DNA from: Coxiellaceae bacterium
Lineage (GTDB): Bacteria > Pseudomonadota > Gammaproteobacteria > Coxiellales > Coxiellaceae
Length of the DNA: 64,000 bases
Direction: 5' to 3'
Assembly: GCA_029210045.1 (NCBI GenBank)
Contig: JARGNX010000010.1
Coordinates: 62,001-126,000, forward strand
Shown here: positions 1-9,769 of the stretch, piece after piece
Numbering within the stretch: the stretch's first letter is position 1
How the letters are laid out: each line of letters opens with the position of its first letter
Made by a program: the position numbers and the translations under genes
Notes under the pieces: generated by a model
What the model was told of the DNA's origin: nothing
What the model saw: only the letters and a program-made list of their open reading frames with translations
Databases searched by the model: none

Positions 1-2
1 AG

Positions 3-2312
3 ATCAAACAACCTACTTTGTTAAGAGCAGCACAAGCTAGGGCTGTAGGCGAGTCAAAAGATGGATCTAGTGACAATGATAGTGACGATGGAAGTTACAT
101 TGATAATGATTTGATGTTGCTCGATATGATGGAACAGCCTGTTATTTTTGTTAGCACAAAAGTCATAAGCAACGAGGATGACGATGTTGTTCGAAGAGTT
201 GTCAGTTTACATACGGAGCGTATTGAAGACCTTCAGCGCTATATAGAGTTTAAGCTTGCTCAGCATCCACAGAGTCCATTCTATTATCGCTTGGCTAGTG
301 AATTATTGCTAAATATTAAAGGGGTTTGTATGACTCCAGAATTGGATACGGACATTTTAAAGTATAAAACTTATGCGAGCACTTATGGTGACATTGATTA
401 TTCAAGGGAATTGTATACAGCTAATGAACCTAGTGATTTATTACACAGAGCAGAGAGGCAGGACAAGGCGGCAATTTATATGCTGCATGCGTTAGCCGGT
501 GTGCCAGTAGCTGAGTGTGATGAAAGCGCTGTATCGGATATATTAATGAGCATCAAAGACCGTCCGGATATAAAGCATGCCTATCGGCAAGCATTGGCGG
601 AATGTTATTTGATGGGCCATACCGTTGCTAGGGATGTAATTTATGCTAATCAATTATTGGATCTAGATACATCGTTATCGAGATCTAGCGTTGCAGAAGC
701 TAAGGCAGGTGGTGACCCTGCTATAGAGGAAAGAGCGCAACTTGCTTTATATGATTGCCCTTACAGTATGCGTTATGGTGAAGTTGTAAGACCTGGTGTG
801 GCTGATATGGATAGTTTTAAGCAAAAACAATTAAGTACACACATGCTAAATATTGGTTGCCCTCTGGAGGCTGTTATTGCATATGGCGAGTCATTTGTGC
901 CGGGGTTGTCGGTTGCTGGTGAATTGCTATCCGGCAGTTATGAGCGTTATACCGGACAGTCTATCGCTGAGCATTTTTCAGATTATATTCGAACAGCGAC
1001 ACCTGAGTCAGAAAGTTTTTCAGCCGCTGAGCTAATGGGCTTGGAAACAAGTGTCTATCGTAATTTAAATTCCGCCAATAGCGCTACTTCTGATGATATC
1101 TACGAACGCCTAAGGCGTGGTGAGGTGGTGGATATTTTCTCAGGTTGGTCTACGCACTCACTCCAATGTAGCTTTAAAATGATTAATGGCGAATGCTATT
1201 TAATGTATGCCAATAGTGGTGGTGGTTCGCATGTGACTGGATCGGGGATAACACTATACCATATTGGTAACCGCGAAATGCTTGGTTCAGCTAATTTTGT
1301 GGCAAGATTGCGGGCTGATATTTCAGATCCACGGTATGTTTTATCACACGATAAGCGGCGTCACGGTTTAGGTAAGGATCTGCAGCTAACGCCTGTAGGC
1401 TTCGTGCCAAAGAATCGACAAAAAACGGGTAACTGTGCCGTCAAAGCGGCTAAAAACCAAGTACTCATGCATTTGATGTATTCAAAGCTGGAGTCATTTT
1501 GCAAGGCTGAGGATTGCCCTCCAAGCCAAGCATTATTGGAGCGTTCACATCACATGGCTTATGAGTGGTATAAACCATTTGTCGCGTATAGTCGTCGTCA
1601 ATCGGTGCATGCCACATTGAAATTTTGCGATGAAGGTTATCCTGCGCATATTGAGCCGGCGCAGTATCCATCGGTTATTAAGCAAATACTGAATTACATC
1701 AACACTAAAGACAGTGGTAATCAAGCTGATTTAATGAAGCTGTTATTACCCGTGCAGAAATTTTTACTAGCAACGGATATTGCAGGAAAGACTGAGTTGT
1801 TGGTGAAATTGAATGACACCAAGTTGAAATTATTACAAAACACGATAGCTAAAGATGCCCAACATATTTGTGCGGTGTTGGATGCGTTTACGCCTGAAGA
1901 GTTAGCGCCGCATGCTGGGTTGCTTGATGCCATTATGATAGAAGCGGTTAGGCATGGCGATATTGCTGCGATTGAGCGTTGCCAGGAGCGAGGGTGTTCG
2001 CTGAATACTGTTGATCCCACGGATCAAAGTACTTTGTTAATTGAGGCTGCTTCGCATGGGCAAGCTGATTGCGCTAAGTGGCTTCTTGATCATGATGCCA
2101 ACCCTTTTACTGTTGATAGCGCGGGAAAAACAGCGCTAGATTATGCGCGAGACAATGGTCATGAGCGTTGTTGTCGGGTAATGGAGGCCTACCCGGATGA
2201 TCCGGCTCCTTCGGCTCATATTCAAATGTCTTTTTTATCTGCGCCACAGCCACGCGGTGATGGGGCAGGGGAAACGCATACAGAAGTCCCTGCACCACCT
2301 ACGATGCATTAA
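3..2312 (+). CDS. Large Sel1-like/ankyrin protein with putative clan CE-like cysteine protease core (5' end outside window)
   Basis: The frame is open to the left edge, so the gene probably starts upstream; the first possible in-window start is TTG at 18, used for numbering. The N-terminal half is helical with a Sel1-like stretch (about 185-210). A central block has Trp377-x-x-His380, then Tyr-Ala-Asn399, a Gly-Leu-Gly-Lys-Asp-Leu motif (about 450-455), and Gln468 followed by Gly-Asn-Cys473. The C-terminus (about 635-725) carries two to three ankyrin repeats, then a Pro-rich tail. The same His/Asn/Gln/Cys spacing occurs in the genes at 36850 and 57695. That order matches clan CE cysteine peptidases and YopJ-like acetyltransferases. 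I infer a cysteine-dependent enzyme, possibly a secreted effector; function is unproven. No signal peptide or membrane segment is seen. The stop overlaps the convergent glpF stop by a few bases. Confidence 0.75.
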   Translation: MKQPTLLRAAQARAVGESKDGSSDNDSDDGSYIDNDLMLLDMMEQPVIFVSTKVISNEDDDVVRRVVSLHTERIEDLQRYIEFKLAQHPQSPFYYRLASELLLNIKGVCMTPELDTDILKYKTYASTYGDIDYSRELYTANEPSDLLHRAERQDKAAIYMLHALAGVPVAECDESAVSDILMSIKDRPDIKHAYRQALAECYLMGHTVARDVIYANQLLDLDTSLSRSSVAEAKAGGDPAIEERAQLALYDCPYSMRYGEVVRPGVADMDSFKQKQLSTHMLNIGCPLEAVIAYGESFVPGLSVAGELLSGSYERYTGQSIAEHFSDYIRTATPESESFSAAELMGLETSVYRNLNSANSATSDDIYERLRRGEVVDIFSGWSTHSLQCSFKMINGECYLMYANSGGGSHVTGSGITLYHIGNREMLGSANFVARLRADISDPRYVLSHDKRRHGLGKDLQLTPVGFVPKNRQKTGNCAVKAAKNQVLMHLMYSKLESFCKAEDCPPSQALLERSHHMAYEWYKPFVAYSRRQSVHATLKFCDEGYPAHIEPAQYPSVIKQILNYINTKDSGNQADLMKLLLPVQKFLLATDIAGKTELLVKLNDTKLKLLQNTIAKDAQHICAVLDAFTPEELAPHAGLLDAIMIEAVRHGDIAAIERCQERGCSLNTVDPTDQSTLLIEAASHGQADCAKWLLDHDANPFTVDSAGKTALDYARDNGHERCCRVMEAYPDDPAPSAHIQMSFLSAPQPRGDGAGETHTEVPAPPTMH

Positions 2313-3037
2313 AAAACCATTTTCCAGGTAATGGCCGCTAAACCGGCGCCGATAAGTGGTCCTACAATCGGCACCCATGCATAGCTCCAATCGGAACTGC
2401 CTTTGCCGTGTATCGGTAATACGGCATGAGCCAGTCGTGGTCCTAAATCACGGGCGGGGTTGATTGCATAACCGGTTGGACCACCGAGTGATAAGCCGAT
2501 ACCCCACACCAACACACCAACCAAGTATGGCCCTATGCCTATGCTGGGGTGACCTAATGTCGCATGACCAAAGATCGCGCCAACACCAAGTACCAATACA
2601 AATGTGCCAATGATTTCTGTCATGACATTGCTGGGGTATGAACGAATCGCAGGCGCGGTGCTAAATACAGCTAGCTTTGCGGCTTTATCTTCCGTCGCTT
2701 TCCAGTGTGGATAATAAGCCACCCAAACAACTGCAGCTCCAACAAATGCTCCGGCTAATTGCACTAACATGGTTATGCCCATTTGTTTTAGCGTATAAGT
2801 GCCCAGTAAGGTTTTTGCAAAAGTCACCGCCGGATTAATGTCGGCTTGTACCGACCCGGCTGATTGTGCGACAAACACACCAATGACCACTGCGACAAAC
2901 CAGCCTGTGGCAATGGTAATCCAACCCGCATCAGCGCCCTTGGAATGTTGCAGTAAAACATTAGCCACAACGCCGCCGCCAAACACAATTAAAAATGCAG
3001 TGCCAAGGAATTCACCGAGTAGGGGATGTAAAATCAT
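2309..3037 (-). CDS. glpF: Glycerol uptake facilitator, MIP/aquaporin family
   Basis: A 242-residue integral membrane channel with six predicted helices. It has the two half-helix motifs of the MIP family: Asn-Pro-Ala at 68-70 and Asn-Pro-Ala-Arg at 193-196 followed by Asp197. Asp after the second NPAR is characteristic of glycerol facilitators rather than strict water channels. Its ATG overlaps the glpD stop (ATGA), so the two are probably translationally coupled in a glpD-glpF operon. It would bring in glycerol for the GlpK encoded divergently. The gene ends convergently with the large protein to its left, overlapping by four bases. Confidence 0.93.
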   Translation of the reverse strand: MILHPLLGEFLGTAFLIVFGGGVVANVLLQHSKGADAGWITIATGWFVAVVIGVFVAQSAGSVQADINPAVTFAKTLLGTYTLKQMGITMLVQLAGAFVGAAVVWVAYYPHWKATEDKAAKLAVFSTAPAIRSYPSNVMTEIIGTFVLVLGVGAIFGHATLGHPSIGIGPYLVGVLVWGIGLSLGGPTGYAINPARDLGPRLAHAVLPIHGKGSSDWSYAWVPIVGPLIGAGLAAITWKMVF

Positions 3038-4545
3038 GTTGTCTCCAAATATTGCAATAACGCGTGTTGCTCGCGATCACTTAACACCAATCCCAGTTTA
3101 GTGCGTCGCCATAAGACATCTTCTGCTGTTTGCGCCCATTCGTGCTGACATAAATAATCGACTTCACATTGGTATAAATCACCACCGAAATGCTGGCCTA
3201 AATCTTGTGTGGTGCTACTCGCACCTAAAATGACTTTAGTTTGATTGCCGTATTGATAACAAAAGCGTTCAATTAAAGTGGCTGGCAAATCGGGGTATTG
3301 TTGTTGCATGCGTTGTTGGTAGTCAGTGATTGTTAAGCCGCCCAAGTCGCCGCCAGGTAAAAAGGCTTCGGCCGTCCATTCATTACCCATATGAGTAAAG
3401 AACGGTTTTAGTTTTTCAAGTGTATCATGCGCTAATAAACGCGCTGTCGTTAGTTTGCCGCCGGTGACGGTTAATAAGGGGGTATTATCACTGTATTGAT
3501 CAAGTATGACCTGATAATCACGACTGATTTCACTGGGCAGCTTGCCCTCTTCATCCAATAAAGGCCGCACACCACTGTATTGCCAAACAATGTCGTTAGC
3601 TGAAATTGATTTTTTAAAGTAGTGATTAGCTAATACGGTTAAGTAATCGATTTCTTCGTGAGTAATATGTGCTTGGTCAGGGCTGTCATGGAAAACTTCA
3701 TCGGTGGTGCCAATCAGTGAATATTTTTTTTGATAAGGGATAGCAAAAATAATGCGCTTATCAATGTTTTGTAAAATGTAAGCTTGATCACCATGGTAAA
3801 GCTTAGGTACTACGATATGGCTGCCTTTGATTAGTCGTAAACGATGTGGATGACAAGGTTCAATTAGGTTCTGGGATACGTGGCCAACCCAGGGTCCGGC
3901 GGCGTTCACTACGGCTTTGCTGCGTATCTTGTGTGTGGTTGATGACTGCTGGTTGAAAAGCGTTAGCTCCCAATGTGTGCGTTGCGTATTGAGTTTTGCT
4001 TGGGTGCATTTATGATGGGTTTTTATTGTTGCGCCATGCTGCTGTGCTTGTTGCGCGATACTGATGACTACGCGTGCGTCATCACAAGAGCAATCGTAAT
4101 AACTAAAGCCATATTGTATGCGGCCGGTTAATGAGGTGAGTAATTCATTTTCGTTTCGATTGAAATGACCGCTGGCTGGAATGGATCGACGCTTAGCTAA
4201 ATGATCGTAAAGCCACAAGCCTATTTTTATTACCCATTTGGGTCTGAGGTGCTTCTCGTAGGGCAAAATAAATTGCAGTGGCTGAATCAGGTGAGGCGCG
4301 CGTTGCAGCCATATTTCTCGCTCACTCAATGCATGCTTCACCAGCCTGAACTCATTTTGCTCAAGATAGCGTAGCCCGCCGTGAATTAATTTACTGCTAT
4401 AAGATGATGTGCCGCTGGCAATATCATTTTGTTCGCATAGTAATACTGAAAGCCCGCGGCCAGCTGCATCCGCGGCGATACTGCAGCCATTGACGCCGCC
4501 GCCAATCACGACGAGATCATAACTTTGTGCGTTATCAAAGCTCAT
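3034..4545 (-). CDS. glpD: Aerobic glycerol-3-phosphate dehydrogenase (FAD)
   Basis: The 503-residue protein oxidises glycerol-3-phosphate to dihydroxyacetone phosphate at the inner membrane and passes electrons to quinone. The N-terminal Rossmann FAD motif Gly-Gly-Gly-Val-Asn-Gly lies at about 15-20. It is followed by the family Ser-Ser-Lys-Leu-Ile-His-Gly-Gly-Leu-Arg-Tyr segment. The C-terminal domain ends with the Trp-Arg-Arg-Thr-Lys-Leu-Gly signature. Length is normal. It is divergent from glpK, with 81 bases between them, and overlaps glpF. No glpR or glpT is seen nearby. Confidence 0.95.
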   Translation of the reverse strand: MSFDNAQSYDLVVIGGGVNGCSIAADAAGRGLSVLLCEQNDIASGTSSYSSKLIHGGLRYLEQNEFRLVKHALSEREIWLQRAPHLIQPLQFILPYEKHLRPKWVIKIGLWLYDHLAKRRSIPASGHFNRNENELLTSLTGRIQYGFSYYDCSCDDARVVISIAQQAQQHGATIKTHHKCTQAKLNTQRTHWELTLFNQQSSTTHKIRSKAVVNAAGPWVGHVSQNLIEPCHPHRLRLIKGSHIVVPKLYHGDQAYILQNIDKRIIFAIPYQKKYSLIGTTDEVFHDSPDQAHITHEEIDYLTVLANHYFKKSISANDIVWQYSGVRPLLDEEGKLPSEISRDYQVILDQYSDNTPLLTVTGGKLTTARLLAHDTLEKLKPFFTHMGNEWTAEAFLPGGDLGGLTITDYQQRMQQQYPDLPATLIERFCYQYGNQTKVILGASSTTQDLGQHFGGDLYQCEVDYLCQHEWAQTAEDVLWRRTKLGLVLSDREQHALLQYLETT

Positions 4546-4560
4546 TTGTAGATTCCGATA

Positions 4561-4588
4561 TTGCCCTTGCTGCTAGATGCGGTAATAT
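4561..4588 (+). promoter_or_regulatory. Candidate glpK promoter in the glpD/glpK divergent spacer
   Basis: TTGCCC and TAATAT are separated by 16 bases, 38 bases before the glpK ATG. It is the best sigma-70-like pair in the 81-base spacer. The glpD promoter must lie in the same short region, so a shared regulator is plausible. No clear CRP or GlpR operator was recognised. Confidence 0.35.
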
Positions 4589-4626
4589 AACACGACATTT
4601 ACACCGAATCATCTGCAAGGAACATC

Positions 4627-6153
4627 ATGACCTATCTTATCGCTATTGATCAAGGAACCACGAGTACTCGTGCAATTGTTTTCGACCGAAAAGGTCAATC
4701 ATTAGCCAATCATCAGGTTGAGCTGCACCAGTTCTTTCCTGAAGAAGGTTGGGTGGAGCACAATGCCCAAGAGATATGGCAGTCTACAGTACATTGTGTG
4801 CAGCAAGCCATAGCGAACGCAAAACTCACCGCGAAAGATATTGTGGCTATAGGTATATCCAATCAACGTGAGACCACAGTGATTTGGGACAAAGAAACGG
4901 GTGAACCGATTCACCATGCGATTGTGTGGCAAGATCGGCGTACAGCAGCTTTGTGTCAGCGCTTAAAGTCTCAAAAGGGTGTTGAGGCGATGGTAAGTGA
5001 GAAAACGGGATTGTTATTGGATCCGTATTTCTCAGCGACTAAAATTGCTTGGTTATTGGGTCATATTGAAGGTGCGCGTGCTGCAGCAGACAAAGGACAA
5101 TTACTTTTTGGCACCATTGAAAGCTATTTGCTATGGAAAATGACCGGCGGTAAAAAACATTTAACTGATGCAACTAATGCATCACGTACTTTGTTGTTTA
5201 ATATTCATAATCAACAATGGGATAAAGAATTACTTGAACTATTTGATATTCCACCTCAGCTATTACCTGAGGTTGTCGATAATGTTGGCCGATTTGGTGA
5301 AACATTACCGGACCTATTTGGTGAGTCGATTGCGATTACCGGTATGGCAGGCGACCAGCAAGCAGCAACCGTTGGCCAAGCCTGTTTTCAGGCGGGTATG
5401 TTAAAAAGCACTTATGGTACCGGTTGTTTTATGCTGTTAAATACGGGAAATAAAGTCTTGGCGTCTCGTAGTCGATTATTATCGACAATTGCTTATCGAA
5501 TCAATGGTGAGGTTACTTATGGTTTGGAGGGCAGTATTTTTGTAGCGGGCGCGGCTATTCAGTGGCTACGTGACAATATGGGCATGGTTAAGCATGCTGC
5601 AGACTCTGAGATGATTTGCCAAGAAGTCAGTAATAGTGGTGGGGTTTATATGGTGCCGGCATTTACTGGCATGGGTGCGCCATACTGGGACCCGGAAGCG
5701 CGTGCAGCGATTTTAGGAATGACGCGAGATACAGGTGTTAAGCATATCGTTCGAGCGGCTGTTGAGTCGGTGTGTTATCAAAGTAAGGATCTGTTGCAGG
5801 CGATGCTGAATGATGGTGCTGATGTGCCGAACACCATTCGTGTTGATGGCGGCATGGTGTCTAATAACTGGATGCTACAGTTTTTGGCTGATTTGTTGGT
5901 GACCCGCGTTGATCGACCCTCATGCATCGAAACCAGTGCATTGGGCGCCGCATATTTGGCAGGGCTTGGTGCAGGGGTGTATCAAAATCTAGATGAGCTC
6001 AGTCAATTGTGGCAGTTAGATAGCGAGTTTGCGCCGGAGGCATCCCGTGAGCCGTATGAGCAAGCCTATCAAGGCTGGCTAGATGCTGTTAGTCGTGTAG
6101 TGGGGCACCATACTATTGAATTCTCTCAGCAACCTGCTACGCTTACAGAATAA
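4627..6153 (+). CDS. glpK: Glycerol kinase
   Basis: The 508-residue FGGY-family kinase converts glycerol and ATP to glycerol-3-phosphate. It has the N-terminal phosphate-binding Asp-Gln-Gly-Thr-Thr-Ser-Thr-Arg motif, the Trp-Gln-Asp-Arg-Arg-Thr segment (about 101-106), a central Gly-Thr-Gly-Cys motif and the FGGY signature region Gly-Ala-Pro-Tyr-Trp-Asp. Length matches the family. An AAGGA ribosome site lies about six bases before the ATG. With GlpF and GlpD it completes glycerol use, a plausible route for host-derived glycerol or glycerol released by the lipases in this window. Confidence 0.96.
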   Translation: MTYLIAIDQGTTSTRAIVFDRKGQSLANHQVELHQFFPEEGWVEHNAQEIWQSTVHCVQQAIANAKLTAKDIVAIGISNQRETTVIWDKETGEPIHHAIVWQDRRTAALCQRLKSQKGVEAMVSEKTGLLLDPYFSATKIAWLLGHIEGARAAADKGQLLFGTIESYLLWKMTGGKKHLTDATNASRTLLFNIHNQQWDKELLELFDIPPQLLPEVVDNVGRFGETLPDLFGESIAITGMAGDQQAATVGQACFQAGMLKSTYGTGCFMLLNTGNKVLASRSRLLSTIAYRINGEVTYGLEGSIFVAGAAIQWLRDNMGMVKHAADSEMICQEVSNSGGVYMVPAFTGMGAPYWDPEARAAILGMTRDTGVKHIVRAAVESVCYQSKDLLQAMLNDGADVPNTIRVDGGMVSNNWMLQFLADLLVTRVDRPSCIETSALGAAYLAGLGAGVYQNLDELSQLWQLDSEFAPEASREPYEQAYQGWLDAVSRVVGHHTIEFSQQPATLTE

Positions 6154-6184
6154 CGCGTTGTTATCAAAGGATTAGGAGATCCCC

Positions 6185-6538
6185 ATGAAGATTCAATTGA
6201 TCGCTGCCATGGCTTTAATTACTACCGTAACTGTGCCTTTATCTGTTAATGCCGCTGACGCTAAACCAGCCGGTGGTGCAAATACCCAGAAAATTGTTCA
6301 GCAGCTTCAGGGTCAGATTAGGCAAGTGCAAGGCAGTATCGCTCCAGCTATTCAAGCACAAGCGAAAGTGACGCAAAAGCAAATCCAGCAATTGCAAACA
6401 CAGACCCAGACCCAATTTAAGCATCTGCAAAACCAGTTGCAACAGTTACAAGATAATTTAATTAAGCAAATTCAAAAGGTTGCGTCTATAAGGTCTGGTG
6501 TGGCACCATTAACACCATTGCCAACCAAAAAGAAATAG
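6185..6538 (+). CDS. Small secreted Gln-rich coiled-coil protein
   Basis: A 117-residue protein with a classical signal peptide (positive start, hydrophobic core, Val-Asn-Ala-Ala-Asp cleavage region near 24). The mature part is rich in Gln and heptad-like (about 33-100), suggesting a long periplasmic helix or coiled coil, with a short basic tail. A strong GGAG ribosome site lies before the ATG. It follows glpK by 31 bases and could be read through with it. I do not recognise the family. Confidence 0.7.
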   Translation: MKIQLIAAMALITTVTVPLSVNAADAKPAGGANTQKIVQQLQGQIRQVQGSIAPAIQAQAKVTQKQIQQLQTQTQTQFKHLQNQLQQLQDNLIKQIQKVASIRSGVAPLTPLPTKKK

Positions 6539-6570
6539 CGTTGTCATAACTGTCTTCCTACGTTGATTTT

Positions 6571-6600
6571 GTCCTCCCGCGCTTGACGCGGGATGATTCC
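6571..6600. repeat. Family-1 palindromic repeat copy
   Basis: Stem CCCGCG-CTTGA-CGCGGG inside a TCCTCCCGC...GCGGGATGATTCC context. It is one of many copies in the spacers of this window. Confidence 0.75.
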
Positions 6601-6642
6601 ATAATATTCATCACTATTCATCTAATCTTGGCATTATAATCA

Positions 6643-6671
6643 GTGATTGATCACTCGGGATTTGTTATACT
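6643..6671 (+). promoter_or_regulatory. Extended -10 promoter of typA
   Basis: TGTTATACT at 6663-6671 is an extended -10 element. A weak -35 (GTGATT) lies 17 bases upstream. It ends 37 bases before the typA ATG. Confidence 0.5.
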
Positions 6672-6708
6672 GGCTCGTTTTTGCATAACCATAATTAAAG
6701 AGTAAAAT

Positions 6709-8529
6709 ATGTCCGCTCAGATTCGTAATATCGCTATTATCGCCCATGTTGATCATGGTAAAACCACGCTAGTTGACCAATTACTGCGCCAATCAGGTAC
6801 GCTTAATGAGCGTTCAGAGCCAGTAGAGCGAGTAATGGACTCGAATGATCTCGAGCGTGAGCGAGGTATCACCATTCTATCGAAGAATACCGCTATTCAC
6901 TGGCAAGATTTCCATATCAATATCGTTGATACTCCGGGCCATGCCGACTTCGGTGGTGAGGTTGAACGTATCTTATCGATGGTGGACTCAGTATTGTTGT
7001 TGGTGGATGCTGTTGAAGGGCCAATGCCACAAACTCGATTTGTGACTCAAAAAGCCTTCTCATGGGGGTTAAAGCCGATTGTCGTGATTAATAAAGTTGA
7101 CCGTGATGGTGCGCGCCCTGATTGGGTAATTGATCAAGTGTTCGATTTGTTCGTCAATCTGGGTGCTACCGATGAGCAGTTGGATTTCCCTGTGATTTAT
7201 GCCTCAGCGTTACAGGGCTGGGCTTCAATGGAGTTAGAGGGTGAGCAAAAGGATATGGAACCACTTTTTGAGCTAATTGCCAATAAGGTGAGCCCACCAA
7301 ATGTTGATGTAAACAAACCCTTCCAAATGCAAATCAGTTCACTGGCTTATTCAAGTTATGTGGGAGCGATTGGTGTTGGTCGCGTTAAGTCTGGTACGGT
7401 TAGTGTTAACCAGCTTGTTACGGTTATCGATCGTGATGGTAAAACCCGTAAGGGTAAAGTGGGTCAGGTGCTTGGCTTCTTGGGCTTAGAAAAAACCCCA
7501 GTTGAGAAAGCAGAAGCTGGCGATATTATCTCGATTACAGGTATCGATCCGATTAATATTTCAGATACTTTATGTGACCCGGAGGCTGTTGAAGCATTAC
7601 CTGCATTAACCGTGGATGAGCCAACCGTTACGATGACATTCCAAGTGAATAACTCACCATTTGCTGGTAAGGAAGGTAAGTATGTAACGTCGCGCCAAAT
7701 TCATGATCGTTTGCAGCGTGAGTTGATTGCTAATGTGGCATTGCGTGTAGCTAATGGTGAAAGTGCTGATCAATATATTGTATCCGGTCGCGGTGAATTG
7801 CATTTGGCGGTATTAATCGAAACCATGCGTCGCGAAGGTTTTGAGTTTGCGGTATCTCGCCCTGAAGTGGTATATAAAGAAATTGATGGCGTTATGCATG
7901 AGCCTTACGAGCAATTGATGCTCGACGTTGAGGAAACGCATCAAGGTACGATGATGCAGCAATTAGCTGATCGCCAAGCTAAGCTACAAAACTTAGAAAT
8001 TGACGGCAAAGGTCGTGTTCGGATCGAGTTTATCATTCCTACGCGTGGTTTAATTGGCTTTCATTCGAAGTTTTTAACCATGACGTCTGGTTCGGGTGTG
8101 ATGCATCACATCTTTGATCATTATGGAAAAGTGAATAGCACTAAAATTAAACACCGCAGTCGTGGTGTGTTGATTTCTAATGCGCAAGGTACTAGTCGCG
8201 GCTATGCATTATGGAATTTACAGGAACGTGGTAAAATGTTTATTGGTCCTCAAGTTGATGTGTATGAAGGCATGATTGTTGGCTTACATACACGTGAAAA
8301 TGATTTGGTGATTAATGTGATCAAAGAAAAGCAATTAACCAATGTGCGTGCATCTGGAACGGATGAAAACATTGTGCTTACACCGCCGGTTCAGCATACA
8401 TTGGAGCAGGCACTAGACTTTATTGATGATGACGAGCTGGTTGAAGTAACGCCTGAGTCTATTCGATTGCGTAAGAAATTTTTACTGGAACATGAGCGTA
8501 AGCGCGCGTCGCGCGCCGGTGCAGGCTAA
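6709..8529 (+). CDS. typA: Translational GTPase TypA/BipA
   Basis: A 606-residue ribosome-associated GTPase needed for 50S assembly and stress adaptation. All G motifs are present: Ala-His-Val-Asp-His-Gly-Lys-Thr-Thr (P-loop, about 12-20), Arg-Gly-Ile-Thr-Ile (switch I), Asp-Thr-Pro-Gly-His-Ala (switch II) and Asn-Lys-Val-Asp. These are followed by EF-Tu-like domain II, two EF-G-like domains and the BipA-specific C-terminal domain with its basic tail. Full length. It stands alone behind its own promoter. Confidence 0.96.
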   Translation: MSAQIRNIAIIAHVDHGKTTLVDQLLRQSGTLNERSEPVERVMDSNDLERERGITILSKNTAIHWQDFHINIVDTPGHADFGGEVERILSMVDSVLLLVDAVEGPMPQTRFVTQKAFSWGLKPIVVINKVDRDGARPDWVIDQVFDLFVNLGATDEQLDFPVIYASALQGWASMELEGEQKDMEPLFELIANKVSPPNVDVNKPFQMQISSLAYSSYVGAIGVGRVKSGTVSVNQLVTVIDRDGKTRKGKVGQVLGFLGLEKTPVEKAEAGDIISITGIDPINISDTLCDPEAVEALPALTVDEPTVTMTFQVNNSPFAGKEGKYVTSRQIHDRLQRELIANVALRVANGESADQYIVSGRGELHLAVLIETMRREGFEFAVSRPEVVYKEIDGVMHEPYEQLMLDVEETHQGTMMQQLADRQAKLQNLEIDGKGRVRIEFIIPTRGLIGFHSKFLTMTSGSGVMHHIFDHYGKVNSTKIKHRSRGVLISNAQGTSRGYALWNLQERGKMFIGPQVDVYEGMIVGLHTRENDLVINVIKEKQLTNVRASGTDENIVLTPPVQHTLEQALDFIDDDELVEVTPESIRLRKKFLLEHERKRASRAGAG

Positions 8530-8530
8530 A

Positions 8531-8586
8531 TTGTCATTCCGGACCCCGGGTCCTTGCCCGTGGCAGGCCCGATCCGGGATCTAGAA
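8531..8586. repeat. Family-1 palindromic repeats, long variant
   Basis: Nested palindromes: GGACCCCGGGTCC, then TGCC-CGTGGCA, then GGCCCGATCCGGGATC. It sits just after the typA stop. There is no T run, so it is read as a dispersed repeat rather than a standard terminator. The inserted CCTTGCC...GGCA part is related to the copies at 53950 and 54018. Confidence 0.7.
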
Positions 8587-8606
8587 CACTATAGGGATGT
8601 ATAAAC

Positions 8607-9380
8607 ATGACGGATGAAACGGTTTTAGTTCTTGGCGGTGGTGGCTCTCGCGGTATTGCTCATATCGGTGTATTGCAGGCACTGGAAGAGAATAACATTA
8701 CTATCGACCGTATTGTTGGTACCAGTGCAGGGAGTATGATGGGCGCGCTATATGCCTACCATAAAAGCGCTGATAGACTCAAAGAAATAATTTATGCCAG
8801 TAGTAAAAAAGACCTTGTTAGGAAGTCATTGAATATATTTAAAGGCTTAAGCGAGGGGCATGGCGTTGAAGAGTTTATCAGCTCTAACACTGATCAGGCC
8901 GACTTTGACCAATTACAAATTCCATTTTCAGCCGTATCCGTTGATCTCACGACCGGTGAGCTAATAGAAATTACACACGGCCCCGTTTCAAAAGCAGTTC
9001 AATGCTCTTGTGCTTTACCGCCGATTTTTCATCCAGTGAAATACATGGATCGTATATTGGTTGATGGCGGTGCAGTGGCTCCTGTGCCTGCGATCGTTGC
9101 AAAGCGTCATAACCCTAGATTGATTATTGCTGTTAATGTCGGTATCGAATTACCGGATAAGAATCCTAAACTAGCACTTGGTGTGATGTTTCGTTACGGG
9201 TTGATTCGTATTCATGAGCTCGATCATCGTACGGCTGCTGACGCTGATGTGGTGATACGTCCGCATATCCCTGGTGCTGATATTCTTGATGATAAGGATA
9301 AGCAAGGGCTTATCGATAAAGGTTATCAGGCAGCACTGCAACAAATTAATACCATTAAACAGCTCCTTAGCACAGCATAA
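8607..9380 (+). CDS. Patatin-like phospholipase (RssA-type)
   Basis: A 257-residue patatin. It has the oxyanion motif Gly-Gly-Gly-Gly-Ser-Arg-Gly (10-16), the nucleophile elbow Gly-Thr-Ser40-Ala-Gly, and the catalytic dyad partner in Asp153-Gly-Gly. Length and single-domain organisation match cytosolic bacterial patatins of the RssA group. There is no signal peptide. In host-associated bacteria related proteins act as phospholipase A or lysophospholipase, some as secreted effectors; which applies here cannot be told. It lies upstream of the signalling operon, 70 bases before the next start. Confidence 0.88.
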   Translation: MTDETVLVLGGGGSRGIAHIGVLQALEENNITIDRIVGTSAGSMMGALYAYHKSADRLKEIIYASSKKDLVRKSLNIFKGLSEGHGVEEFISSNTDQADFDQLQIPFSAVSVDLTTGELIEITHGPVSKAVQCSCALPPIFHPVKYMDRILVDGGAVAPVPAIVAKRHNPRLIIAVNVGIELPDKNPKLALGVMFRYGLIRIHELDHRTAADADVVIRPHIPGADILDDKDKQGLIDKGYQAALQQINTIKQLLSTA

Positions 9381-9450
9381 CGAATTCTATTTAATCTCTA
9401 CTATACTCATTGCCAAGTGGATATATTAAGACATTAAGTGAGAGTTTGAA

Positions 9451-9768
9451 GTGGAAGCAATCGGGAACTTTGACCCCAAATTACTAACTGTCTATGAACG
9501 TCGCATTCTGTGGTATTGCATTGAAAAGCATACACGTACTGATATCGTTCGCCGTACTCGTAACTATTCAGCCGGTACACGTGCAAAAATGCTAGATAAG
9601 TTAAAGCGCCTGCATTTAGTGGAATCATTTAAGCATGAGTCACATGACGACAAAAGGTTACGTCGCCCAATAGAGTACTGGGTCGCAACCGAATTAGGCA
9701 AGCAATATATCCAACAGTTTGAACAATGGTTTAATCAACTACCTGAACCCAGTGATAGGGGGGATTGA
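9451..9768 (+). CDS. Small winged-helix DNA-binding-like protein
   Basis: A 105-residue protein starting with GTG. Residues about 12-90 have a winged-helix pattern: a helix, then a recognition-helix-like stretch (Tyr-Ser-Ala-Gly-Thr-Arg-Ala-Lys-Met-Leu-Asp-Lys-Leu), then a basic wing before Tyr-Trp-Val-Ala-Thr-Glu-Leu-Gly. The layout resembles MarR/PadR-type wings, but the exact family was not recognised. Its stop is one base before the hybrid kinase ATG, so it is probably the first gene of that operon and may regulate it. Confidence 0.65.
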   Translation: MEAIGNFDPKLLTVYERRILWYCIEKHTRTDIVRRTRNYSAGTRAKMLDKLKRLHLVESFKHESHDDKRLRRPIEYWVATELGKQYIQQFEQWFNQLPEPSDRGD

Positions 9769-9769
9769 T